From Sediminibacterium sp. (GTDB lineage Bacteria; Bacteroidota; Bacteroidia; Chitinophagales; Chitinophagaceae): a stretch of 64,000 bases of DNA. Of the stretch, positions 26,706 to 38,188 are shown piece after piece. How positions within the stretch are numbered: position 1 is the stretch's first letter; each line of letters begins with the position of its first letter. A program made the position numbers and the translations under genes. Location: the NCBI GenBank assembly GCA_030726065.1, contig JANREK010000010.1, positions 110,858 through 174,857 on the forward strand, written 5' to 3'. A model generated the notes under the pieces. The model was not told where the DNA came from. It saw only the letters and a program-made list of their open reading frames with translations, and made no database searches.

Positions 26706-27172
26706 AAATGCACTTTTTCAACTCGCAAGCCAGTCGCCAGTATGCCTAACAGCGGATCCTCTCTCATGGTATGTTGCATACTAAAATGATACAGACCTAG
26801 CTTTAATTTAGTGGGTGTTGCATTGATAGGAATACGTTGGTCAAAAATATCATCCATGCCAGCACCTAACCAACCTTTTTGATCATCGGCTAATTGCAAA
26901 TTTAGCGTCTGATTTACTGCTGTATCTGAAGGGGACTTCGTGTTTACCTGCAACCAAATATTTTTATAATGATACGCATTATGATGTCTGATCACAAAAT
27001 AAATTTTATATAAGTCATTGGTATCCGTAATATTAAATTGATAATTATTTACCTGCTTGCTAGACCATTCATGTGCAGGATAAATAGTCGTTTGTTCATA
27101 TAACTGAATAGGCTCACAACTTGCTATAAATAAAACAAGTAAAATGTAAATATAGGATTTAACGAATGTCAT
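26702..27172 (-). CDS. gldH: Gliding motility lipoprotein GldH
   Basis: The protein has 156 residues from ATG 27172 (MTFVKSYIY), with a lipoprotein signal ending IASC (C19). An upstream ATG at 27184 would place four residues inside yicC, so 27172 is preferred. GldH features are YEQTTIYPAHEWSSK, YKIYFVIRHHNAYHYKNIWL, GWLGAGMDDIFDQRIPI and MREDPLLGILATGLRVEKV. GldH is an outer-membrane lipoprotein needed for gliding in F. johnsoniae. It lies directly after yicC and overlaps a histidine kinase by 4 bases, an unusual setting, since in relatives it usually neighbours the PSP1-domain (ricT) gene. Confidence 0.88.
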   Translation of the reverse strand: MTFVKSYIYILLVLFIASCEPIQLYEQTTIYPAHEWSSKQVNNYQFNITDTNDLYKIYFVIRHHNAYHYKNIWLQVNTKSPSDTAVNQTLNLQLADDQKGWLGAGMDDIFDQRIPINATPTKLKLGLYHFSMQHTMREDPLLGILATGLRVEKVHL

Positions 27173-27173
27173 C

Positions 27174-28049
27174 TTACAACACATTTAATATTTGCTCTTT
27201 TGCTTTTTCAAGTTCATCCTTCATCATGATCACCGCCTTTTGAATATCCACATCATTGGCTTTTGATCCAGTGGTATTTATTTCCCTTCCTATTTCTTGC
27301 AATATAAAAGACAATTTTTTACCCTTACATGGATCCCCATCATTGAGCATCGCTTTAAAATAATCACAATGATTTTTTAAACGAACGCGCTCCTCTGAAA
27401 TATCTATCTTTTCAATATAATAAATCAATTCTTGCTCTAATCTGTTTTGATCATATTTATCGGCACCCACATGTTGTTCCAACAACTTCACCATACCGTC
27501 CTTGATTTTTTCACGACGATTCGGTTCATGAATTTCAACGACCGCTTGTTGTGCTTCAATGGCAATAATTTTTTCTAGTAAATCTTTTTCAATAGATTTT
27601 CCTTCCTCTGCTCTATGTTTAATTAAATACTGAATTGCTTGATGTAATAAATCGAAAATAAATTTCCACTCTTCTTCCGTCAATACTTCATTAGAAGAAG
27701 AAACCACATCAGGCATTTTCAAAATGGTACTTAAAATATTTTCAGTACCAATGCCTAATTCATTGGCCAATTCCATGATGGGTTGATAATAGGATTTGGC
27801 TAATTCTTTATTGACACTTACTGGCTTATTAACCCCATTTGATTTAATGGAGATAGAACATTCCACACTTCCTCTAAACAAGGCCTCATTCAATTTGTTT
27901 CTGATTTCAACTTCGTAAGGTTTTAACAAAGAGGGGCAATTTAAACGAACATCAAATTGTTTTCCGTTCAAGGACTTCACTTCAATTAAGCATGTCTTGT
28001 CCTTTAATATCGCCTCTGCCCTTCCGTACCCTGTCATTGAATATAACAT
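27174..28049 (-). CDS. YicC-type endoribonuclease
   Basis: The protein has 291 residues, the usual YicC length. It opens MLYSMTGYGRAEA, has SLNGKQFDVRLNCP, and ends with the DUF1732 part DISEERVRLKNHCDYF and LSFILQEIGREINTTGSKAND. YicC proteins are endoribonucleases; in E. coli YicC promotes decay of the RyhB small RNA. The usual downstream partner gmk is missing, and gldH follows almost without a gap. A TACCTTTA box on the minus strand (28075-28082) may be its -7 element. Confidence 0.92.
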   Translation of the reverse strand: MLYSMTGYGRAEAILKDKTCLIEVKSLNGKQFDVRLNCPSLLKPYEVEIRNKLNEALFRGSVECSISIKSNGVNKPVSVNKELAKSYYQPIMELANELGIGTENILSTILKMPDVVSSSNEVLTEEEWKFIFDLLHQAIQYLIKHRAEEGKSIEKDLLEKIIAIEAQQAVVEIHEPNRREKIKDGMVKLLEQHVGADKYDQNRLEQELIYYIEKIDISEERVRLKNHCDYFKAMLNDGDPCKGKKLSFILQEIGREINTTGSKANDVDIQKAVIMMKDELEKAKEQILNVL

Positions 28050-28110
28050 AATAAAGCCTCGTTTAATTAGTGCATAAAGGTATCAAATTATAGGCAAGCC
28101 TACACCTTTT

Positions 28111-28833
28111 TTAAAAATCTATGCCAAACCAATTTTTCTTCCGCAATTGGTATGCTTTAAAGTCAAAGGAATACAATTTACCTGGCCGATGTGTCACCTG
28201 TGTTTCCATTTCATTAATGTCAATTAAGAAGCCCATACTCGCAAACTTCTTTCTAAAATTTCGTCTGTCCAACGACGTATTTAAAATTGCCTCATATACA
28301 TTTTGCAACTGCCTTAATGAAAATTTCACAGGCAATAAATTAAAGGCCAATGGGTGTTCTTGAATTCGCTTTTGTAACCAGGTATGGCACAAGTCCAAAA
28401 TTTCCTTATGATCAAAAGCCATCTCTTGAATATCTTTAACCACATGCCAACTTAATTCATTCTCCAAAATTTTCAATTCATGGTGTTTGATATTAAGTAA
28501 GGATGCATAAACTGCAGTCACTACCCTTCCCCCAGGATGCCGATCAGGCTTACTAAATGTATGCACTTGCTCCAAATAAACGTCTTGCATACCTGTTCGT
28601 TCCAATAAAACACGATTTGCTGCATCATCTAAATACTCCGCTGATAAAATAGTGTCTCCTAGTAAGGATAGCTTTTCATCGTATTGTGGTAAATCACTTT
28701 TAATGGTAAGTACCTTTAATGAATTATCGTCAAACCCGAAAATGACACAATCCACGGTTAAAGGAACAGTTGGATAGGTTTGTACCAGCTTTATGGCATC
28801 TTTTTTGTTCAAATTCATACTAGAAGTGATCAT
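28111..28833 (-). CDS. NrtR-type regulator: degenerate NUDIX domain plus winged helix
   Basis: The protein has 240 residues. The N-terminal half is a NUDIX fold (about 20-150) whose signature helix reads GDTILSAEYLDDAANRVLLE, so REUxEE has become RVLLER and metal-dependent hydrolysis is unlikely. The C-terminal half (about 165-240) is the winged helix of NrtR proteins: FSLRQLQNVYEAIL, LDRRNFRKKFASMG and THRPGKLYSFD. Such proteins are repressors that sense ADP-ribose (NAD control) or, in Bacteroides AraR, sugars. No NAD or sugar operon is adjacent, so the target is unknown. It is divergent from ligA, an NAD-using enzyme, 103 bases apart. Confidence 0.85.
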   Translation of the reverse strand: MITSSMNLNKKDAIKLVQTYPTVPLTVDCVIFGFDDNSLKVLTIKSDLPQYDEKLSLLGDTILSAEYLDDAANRVLLERTGMQDVYLEQVHTFSKPDRHPGGRVVTAVYASLLNIKHHELKILENELSWHVVKDIQEMAFDHKEILDLCHTWLQKRIQEHPLAFNLLPVKFSLRQLQNVYEAILNTSLDRRNFRKKFASMGFLIDINEMETQVTHRPGKLYSFDFKAYQLRKKNWFGIDF

Positions 28834-28921
28834 TTTTTATTGCCCAACAACGGCCCGTTTCACAAATTGGAATTATAGTCCCAAAATACGAAATAAAAGA
28901 TTAAAACTATTTGTATTTTAG

Positions 28922-32013
<3,092 letters not shown>

Positions 32014-32085
32014 TTTTTTAATTTTTTACGTTATTATTATTCATGTCGAAAATTTCAAGTCTTATGTTTTACAAAGACTTAGCAA

Positions 32086-32118
32086 AAGTAAAAAGCCTTC
32101 CATTTTATTGGAAGGCTT
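32086..32118 (-). terminator. Terminator downstream of the PfkB kinase gene
   Basis: Read on the minus strand, AAGCCTTCC, an eight-base loop and GGAAGGCTT form a 9-bp stem (32118-32110 with 32101-32093), followed by TTTACTTTT. It is about 130 bases beyond the stop of the kinase gene and before asd. Confidence 0.7.
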
Positions 32119-32245
32119 CTGAGTATATTTATTCGCATACTAACAATCAGCACCTTCCTATTACAGGGGTTTCTTAATTTGTTTTGTATGTTTATTTTTC
32201 ATCATTGTTCAACAAAATTAATTGGATGAATTGATTTTACCAAAT

Positions 32246-33166
32246 TTAAACTAATTCAATATCAAAGTTGACCAACTGAACGAACGATTGTACGCGCGTT
32301 TTGATATCCGACTCGTTTATTTCAGTTAATCTTTGTGTACCAAATTTTTCTACGCAGAAGCTCGCTAAAGCACTACCTAAAATAATTGCAGACTTCATAT
32401 TGTTAAAAGAAAAATCTTTGGTTTTAGCCAAATGTGCTACAAATCCACCAGCGAAAGTGTCACCAGCACCCGTTGGATCAAATACTTCTTCTAAAGGTAA
32501 AGCTGGAGCGAAAAATACTTCATTCTCATGGAACAACAATGCCCCGTGTTCTCCTTTCTTAATGATTAAGTATTTTGGACCCATGGCCATTATTTTTTTA
32601 GCCGCCTTAACCAAACTATATTCTCCACTTAATTGACGCACTTCACTATCATTCACCATCAATACATCCACCAAACTTATAGTATGTAATAAATCATCCA
32701 TCATAATTTCCATCCAAAAGTTCATAGTGTCCATTACAATTAACTTAGGACGCTTTTTCATTTGTTTGATCACGCTACTTTGAACACCCGGCACTAAATT
32801 ACCCAACATTAAAATTTCACAATCCTGATAACTATCCGGAACCACAGGTTCAAAATTCTCTAACACATTTAATTGTGTTTCGATGGTATCACGCGTATTC
32901 ATATCTAAATGATACTTACCGCTCCAAAAAAATGTTTTTTCGTCTTTTTTAATTTGTACCCCTTCCAAAATCACCCCTCTATTTGCTAAGGCGTCTAACT
33001 CGGATTGCGGAAAATCGCCACCCACTACTGAAATTTGCTTTACAGTGGTAAAATTGGAAGCGCACCAAGCAATGTAAGTTGCTGCTCCGCCAATGATTTT
33101 ATCACTTTTACCAAAGGGCGTTTCAATGGCATCAAAGGCCATGGATCCTACTACAACTAATGACAT
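32246..33166 (-). CDS. PfkB/ribokinase-family sugar (or nucleoside) kinase
   Basis: The protein has 306 residues from ATG 33166 (MSLVVVGSMAFD). The frame is open for 34 more codons upstream, but the family begins just before the beta-strand VVVGSMAFD, so the internal ATG is preferred. IIGGAATYIAWCAS is the N-terminal glycine motif. The C-terminal signature is DPTGAGDTFAGGF (from D230) with catalytic D236. The substrate cannot be told; the SMAFDAIETP opening is shared with adenosine-kinase-like and sugar-kinase members. It is divergent from the TetR gene. Confidence 0.88.
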   Translation of the reverse strand: MSLVVVGSMAFDAIETPFGKSDKIIGGAATYIAWCASNFTTVKQISVVGGDFPQSELDALANRGVILEGVQIKKDEKTFFWSGKYHLDMNTRDTIETQLNVLENFEPVVPDSYQDCEILMLGNLVPGVQSSVIKQMKKRPKLIVMDTMNFWMEIMMDDLLHTISLVDVLMVNDSEVRQLSGEYSLVKAAKKIMAMGPKYLIIKKGEHGALLFHENEVFFAPALPLEEVFDPTGAGDTFAGGFVAHLAKTKDFSFNNMKSAIILGSALASFCVEKFGTQRLTEINESDIKTRVQSFVQLVNFDIELV

Positions 33167-33365
33167 GTGTATTGTTTTATTTTCAGCTGCTAAACTACGA
33201 TTTTTACTGTTAAGTAAATTACGATATGCCAAAAGGGCCAAGCCAATTTGTAATCCCTTGATTATCATAAAACTAACAAAAATGGAGTTTTATTTTAAAA
33301 AGATACCTAATTTAAAGAATTAAATCTATAATTTTGTACTAACAAATTGATCAAAAAATTAGAAA

Positions 33366-33962
33366 ATGGCTAGAATCAAAACAGAAAAAAACGGATCTAG
33401 AAAGGATGTCATAGTGCGTAAAGCTGCCACCTTATTTAGAGAAAAAGGATACAAAGCGGCAAGCATGCGTGATTTAGCTGAGGCGGTTGGTGTGGAAGCT
33501 GCAAGTTTGTACAATCACATAAGATCGAAGAGCGAGTTATTACATGAATTGGTATTCAGTGTAGCGAATAAATTTGTGTTGAAAATGGATGAAATAGAAT
33601 CTGAAAATATTTCCTCCCTTGAAAAAATGGAAAAATTACTACGATTCCATATTACAGAAATGATCCATAATTATGAGGAAGTGTATGTAAGTGATCGAGA
33701 GTGGAAACACTTATCTGATCCTTATTTATCCAATTATCAAAATCAACGAAGAGTATACCGCAAAAGGATTGCAGCCATCATTGAAGAAGGAATTAGAAAC
33801 AAAGAAATCAAAACTATTGATGCACCAACGGTGGTATTAATTTTTTTACACGCTGTGAGTGGTATTGAAAGCTGGCATCGTTCTACCAAAAAAATTACTG
33901 CGACCGAATTAGAACAAAATATGGTCACTATCTTGATAGATGGATTAAAACTTACCAAATAA
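33366..33962 (+). CDS. TetR/AcrR-family transcriptional regulator
   Basis: The protein has 198 residues. The N-terminal helix-turn-helix (about 14-60) reads AATLFREKGYKAASMRDLAEAVGV and SLYNHIRSKSELL, typical of TetR. The C-terminal ligand domain with IHNYEEVYVSDREW resembles regulators of fatty-acid or acyl-CoA metabolism, but this is only suggestive. Its promoter probably includes TAATTTTG at 33329-33336. It is divergent from the PfkB kinase gene and precedes obgE. Confidence 0.88.
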   Translation: MARIKTEKNGSRKDVIVRKAATLFREKGYKAASMRDLAEAVGVEAASLYNHIRSKSELLHELVFSVANKFVLKMDEIESENISSLEKMEKLLRFHITEMIHNYEEVYVSDREWKHLSDPYLSNYQNQRRVYRKRIAAIIEEGIRNKEIKTIDAPTVVLIFLHAVSGIESWHRSTKKITATELEQNMVTILIDGLKLTK

Positions 33963-34038
33963 ACTAACGCAAAAGGTTTCATTTAATAAAAGGCCACCTC
34001 AGTTAGGATTATGTTAACTTTGCGCCAAATAGTTTCCC

Positions 34039-35040
34039 GTGTCTGAAAGAAATAATTTCATTGATTACATCCGTATATTTTGTCATAGTGGGCATGGTGG
34101 CGCAGGTGCGCGACATTTAATGCGCAACAAGCTAACCGCAAAAGGTGGCCCAGATGGCGGCGATGGTGGTCGTGGCGGGCATATCATTTTAAAGGGCAAT
34201 GCGCAATTGTGGACCTTATTACACTTACGCTATTATAAAAATGTAATCGCAGAGGATGGCGAAGGTGGTAGTAAAAATAATTGTACCGGAAGGGATGGTA
34301 AGGATATTATCATTGAAGTGCCATTAGGAACCATCGCAAGAGACGAAGAAACTGGTAAAGTAGAAGCGGAAATATTAACCGATGGACAAGAAATTATATT
34401 AGCCAAAGGGGGACGTGGTGGTTTAGGTAATTCTAATTTTGCAACACCTACCAATCAAGTTCCTGAACATGCACAACCAGGAGAAGATGGTATTGAAGGT
34501 TGGAAACAAATTGAGTTAAAGGTATTGGCTGATGTGGGCTTGGTGGGATTTCCAAATGCAGGAAAATCAACACTACTTTCAGTGATTACTGCAGCAAAAC
34601 CTAAAATAGCCAACTATGCTTTCACTACTTTAACGCCGCAATTAGGTATGGTGGCATATCGTGATAACCGATCATTTTGTATTGCGGATTTACCGGGTAT
34701 TATTGAAGGTGCTGCTGAAGGCAAAGGTTTAGGACATCGCTTTTTAAGACATATCGAAAGAAACGCTGTTTTACTTTTTATTATTCCTTCCGACAGCAAT
34801 GACCATAAAAAAGAATTTGAAATTCTTAAAAATGAACTAGCGGAATTCAATCCAGAACTTTTACAAAAGGAATTCATCATCGCCATTAGTAAGTCGGATT
34901 TATTAGACCAAGAATTAACGGATGCCATTGTAAAAGAACTTCCAAAAAATATTCCACATATATTTATATCATCAGCTACACAAAAGAACTTAGTAGAATT
35001 GAAAGATTTACTTTGGAAAGCATTGAATAAGCCTATCTAA
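34039..35040 (+). CDS. obgE: Obg-family GTPase
   Basis: The protein has 333 residues. The glycine-rich Obg domain (about 1-160) shows [14 protein letters not shown] and [14 protein letters not shown]. The GTPase domain has G1 GFPNAGKST (about 171-179), the switch region NYAFTTL, G3 DLPGIIEGA, and G4 near SKSD. There is no C-terminal OCT domain. Obg acts in assembly of the 50S ribosomal subunit and in stress control. The start is GTG 34039, since no ATG lies in frame before the conserved [18 protein letters not shown] -7 box lies at 34015-34022, giving a very short leader. Confidence 0.95.
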   Translation: MSERNNFIDYIRIFCHSGHGGAGARHLMRNKLTAKGGPDGGDGGRGGHIILKGNAQLWTLLHLRYYKNVIAEDGEGGSKNNCTGRDGKDIIIEVPLGTIARDEETGKVEAEILTDGQEIILAKGGRGGLGNSNFATPTNQVPEHAQPGEDGIEGWKQIELKVLADVGLVGFPNAGKSTLLSVITAAKPKIANYAFTTLTPQLGMVAYRDNRSFCIADLPGIIEGAAEGKGLGHRFLRHIERNAVLLFIIPSDSNDHKKEFEILKNELAEFNPELLQKEFIIAISKSDLLDQELTDAIVKELPKNIPHIFISSATQKNLVELKDLLWKALNKPI

Positions 35041-35073
35041 AAAAAGTAATTCCGCATTCAAAATAGTACTCCC

Positions 35074-35107
35074 AAAAAAAGAGTCCCGAAATCGGGACTC
35101 TTTTTTT
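35074..35107. terminator. Bidirectional terminator between obgE and typA
   Basis: GAGTCCCG (35081-35088) pairs with CGGGACTC (35093-35100) around AAAT, with a run of A before and a run of seven T after. It can end transcripts on both strands and lies between the convergent genes obgE and typA. Confidence 0.9.
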
Positions 35108-35135
35108 ATTTTTCAAGGAAAATTGGCAATAATGA

Positions 35136-36938
35136 TTAATTAGATGCTGCTTTCGTCGCCTTGCTTCTATTATTTTCGTCTAAGATAGATTTACGCATAC
35201 GAACTGATTTAGGCGTTACTTCAATACACTCATCAGATTGAATATATTCCATACACTCCTCTAAAGTATATTGTACTTTAGGGGTAATTCTTACGCTATC
35301 ATCAGATCCACTCGCACGGTGGTTGGTTAGTTTTTTCATCTCGACCGCGTTGATATTTAAATCACCCGGCTTAATATGCTCTGCCAATACTTGACCTGCA
35401 TAAATTTCCTCACCTGGTTCAATAAAGAAACGACCTCTGTCTTGTAATTTATCAATAGAGTAAGCGGTAGTTAATCCAGCAAATTTTGCTACCAATACAC
35501 CATTGCTTCTTCCAGGAATTGGTCCTTTCCAAGGCTTATATTCATTAAAACGATGCGCCATAACAGCTTCACCTGCGGTTTGTGTCAACATTTGAGAACG
35601 AAGTCCAATTAATCCTCTTGAAGGAATATCAAACTCTAAATGTTGCATAGTTCCTTTTGATTCCATGATCAACATTTCGCCTTTCTTTTGGGTAACTAAG
35701 TCAATTACTTTACCACTAAAATCAGCAGGTACATCTACGACTAATATCTCAAACGGCTCATGTTTTTTGCCATCTATTTCTTTAACCAATACTTGTGGAT
35801 TGCCGACTGTTAACTCATATCCCTCACGACGCATGGTTTCCACCAATACCCCTAAATGCAAGATACCGCGACCAAATACCAAGAAGCTATCAGCACTATC
35901 TGTTTCTTCCACACGCAATGCCAAATTCTTTTCAGTCTCTTTCATTAAACGATCACGGATGTGACGAGAAGTTACAAACTTACCTTCCTTACCAAAGAAA
36001 GGTGAGTTGTTAATACTAAAAGTCATACTCATCGTAGGCTCGTCAACACTAATTACTGGTAATGCCTCTGGATTTTCAGGATCAGCAATGGTATCACCAA
36101 TACTAAAATCTTCTAAACCTACCACAGCACATAAGTCACCAGAAACAACTTCTGTTACCTTACGTTTACCCATTCCTTCAAATACGTATAATTCTTTTAC
36201 TTTATTTTTCTTTACGCTACCATCCGCTTTTACCAATACAATATTTTGACCTTCTTTAATGGTACCTCTTTCTACTTTACCAATCGCAATACGACCTAAG
36301 AAAGAAGAATAATCCAATGAAGTGATTTGCATTTGTGTATGCCCTTCCTTAACATCAGGGCCTGGTACATATTTCAAAATACCATCCATTAAAGGGAAGA
36401 TATCTGTGCAAGGGGTAAGGCTATCATTGAACCAACCATTTTTACCACTACCATAAAAAGTAGGGAAATTTAATTGGTCTTCAGTCGCATCTAAATTGAA
36501 AAATAATTCGAATACTGCATCATGCACTTCGTCTGGGCGACAGTTTTCTTTGTCCACTTTATTAATAATTACAATTGGTTTTAAATTCAACTGTAATGCT
36601 TTTTGTAATACGAAACGCGTTTGCGGCATTGGCCCTTCAAAAGCATCTACTAACAAACAAACACCATCGGCCATTTTTAATACACGCTCCACCTCACCAC
36701 CAAAGTCACTGTGACCTGGTGTGTCAATTACGTTAATCTTAACGTCTTTATAAGTTACTGAAGCATTTTTACTTAAAATGGTAATTCCTCTTTCACGTTC
36801 TAATTCATTGCTATCCATAATCAAGTCCCCGGTCTCCTGGTTATCTCTGAATACTTTTGTTGCGTGTAAAATTTTGTCCACCAAGGTAGTTTTACCATGA
36901 TCAACGTGGGCGATAATAGCGATGTTTCTTATTTCCAT
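35136..36938 (-). CDS. typA: Translational GTPase TypA/BipA
   Basis: The protein has 600 residues. G1 is AHVDHGKTT (10-18), the switch I region is NELERERGITI, G3 is DTPGHSDFGGEVER and G4 is NKVD. Domains II, III and V and the BipA-specific C-terminus follow, including RGLIGLRSQMLT and TNHRASGSDDSVRI. It is a ribosome-associated GTPase involved in 50S assembly and stress responses. A promoter is visible just upstream. Confidence 0.97.
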   Translation of the reverse strand: MEIRNIAIIAHVDHGKTTLVDKILHATKVFRDNQETGDLIMDSNELERERGITILSKNASVTYKDVKINVIDTPGHSDFGGEVERVLKMADGVCLLVDAFEGPMPQTRFVLQKALQLNLKPIVIINKVDKENCRPDEVHDAVFELFFNLDATEDQLNFPTFYGSGKNGWFNDSLTPCTDIFPLMDGILKYVPGPDVKEGHTQMQITSLDYSSFLGRIAIGKVERGTIKEGQNIVLVKADGSVKKNKVKELYVFEGMGKRKVTEVVSGDLCAVVGLEDFSIGDTIADPENPEALPVISVDEPTMSMTFSINNSPFFGKEGKFVTSRHIRDRLMKETEKNLALRVEETDSADSFLVFGRGILHLGVLVETMRREGYELTVGNPQVLVKEIDGKKHEPFEILVVDVPADFSGKVIDLVTQKKGEMLIMESKGTMQHLEFDIPSRGLIGLRSQMLTQTAGEAVMAHRFNEYKPWKGPIPGRSNGVLVAKFAGLTTAYSIDKLQDRGRFFIEPGEEIYAGQVLAEHIKPGDLNINAVEMKKLTNHRASGSDDSVRITPKVQYTLEECMEYIQSDECIEVTPKSVRMRKSILDENNRSKATKAASN

Positions 36939-36955
36939 GTACTGTTTTGAGGCTG

Positions 36956-36990
36956 CAAAGGTACAAGGTTTAAGGCTCCTAAAAAAACAA
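36956..36990 (-). promoter_or_regulatory. Putative Bacteroidota-type promoter of typA
   Basis: On the minus strand TACCTTTG (36963-36956) fits the TAnnTTTG -7 box exactly. A TTG at 36990-36988 lies 24 bases upstream, one beyond the usual 17-23 spacing. The start codon is 18 bases downstream of the -7 box. Confidence 0.45.
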
Positions 36991-37015
36991 ATGGAGAAAA
37001 ATGGAGTAATAAGAT

Positions 37016-38107
37016 TTACACCCTGATATATATTTTATATTTATTTAATATATAACCCAATAGCCAGCATGTCAACATCGCAGTAAAGGCAAATCCCATC
37101 GAACCCCAATAGGGCGCTAAATTGGCAAAGGTATTTTGATAAATCCAGGTATATAATGGGATGCCATTAGGCCCATGAATCAGATACAAGATACCAATGA
37201 GTAACTGTGAAAAAAGATAAATCACCAATGGATTTTGTCCAAAAACAGTAAAAAAGCTGGAAAACTGTAATTGCCTTTGTAATTCGACACGATAGATGAT
37301 GGTGGCAATAATGACCATATCAATACCCACCGTTAACATTACAAAGGAGCTTGTCCAAAGCTTTTTATTGATCGGGAATTGGTAATTCCACATAAAGGCT
37401 AAAAATATAAACCCTGCACCCCACATAAATAATAAAGCCAAGCCCTCATAAGTCTTTCCTTGTTCTTGAATAAACTTACCTACACGATACCCAATTAATA
37501 CATTCACTATGGACGGAATGGTGCTTAACCAACCCTCAGGGTCAAACCCAAATCCTTCGCCATGGTATAAATGCGATTCCCCCATTAACCAAGTATCTAA
37601 TTTTAAACCCGCATTACCAAGAATACTATAGGGATCACCTACATCTCCAAACTTAAATGAAACATACCAATAAAGTAATAATAATAACCCAGACAAAATC
37701 ATTACCACGCGCTCATGCATATAATAAGCAATTAAGGAAGCAAATCCATAACAAAGTGCAATGCGTTGTAAAACACCCATAATACGCGTGTTTGCAACAC
37801 TCCCTGTGAAAGGGAGCCAATACATTAAATAGCCAATTAAAAATAACAAAGCGGTTCGCTTACCAATTTTTAATAAAACAGTACTATTATTTAATTTAGC
37901 CCAGGTGGGTTCAATAAAACTTAATGAATTTCCAACGGCAAATAAAAAGGAAGGAAATACTAAATCAGTGGGCGTAAACCCATGCCAACTCGCATGTAAA
38001 AAGGGAGCAAACGTGAGCGAAGGATCACCAGGTGTATTTACAATGATCATTAAACAAATGGTCATTCCTCTAAAAACATCCAAGGATAAAAATCGTTGAT
38101 TTGGCAT
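37016..38107 (-). CDS. HGSNAT-like membrane acyltransferase (DUF5009/DUF1624 type)
   Basis: A membrane protein of 363 residues with about ten helices. The start RFLSLDVFRGMTICLMIIVNTPG and HASWHGFTPTDLVFPSFLFAVG match bacterial relatives of heparan-alpha-glucosaminide N-acetyltransferase, which move acetyl groups across membranes to sugars. The likely catalytic histidine is in SWHGFTPTDL. The bacterial substrate is unknown, possibly a cell-wall or surface glycan. It stands alone between typA and the RND operon. Confidence 0.88.
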   Translation of the reverse strand: MPNQRFLSLDVFRGMTICLMIIVNTPGDPSLTFAPFLHASWHGFTPTDLVFPSFLFAVGNSLSFIEPTWAKLNNSTVLLKIGKRTALLFLIGYLMYWLPFTGSVANTRIMGVLQRIALCYGFASLIAYYMHERVVMILSGLLLLLYWYVSFKFGDVGDPYSILGNAGLKLDTWLMGESHLYHGEGFGFDPEGWLSTIPSIVNVLIGYRVGKFIQEQGKTYEGLALLFMWGAGFIFLAFMWNYQFPINKKLWTSSFVMLTVGIDMVIIATIIYRVELQRQLQFSSFFTVFGQNPLVIYLFSQLLIGILYLIHGPNGIPLYTWIYQNTFANLAPYWGSMGFAFTAMLTCWLLGYILNKYKIYIRV

Positions 38108-38188
38108 AAGTTTCCGTTTGGCAATTTAAGATACACAAAATTAAACTTGAATCGTATTCAAATTTAATTTCCACCCATATTGGCTAAA

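Noticed and set aside
32044..32180. Short plus-strand frame in the asd-kinase gap.
   Set aside because: It runs through the terminator hairpin at 32093-32118 and has no family resemblance.
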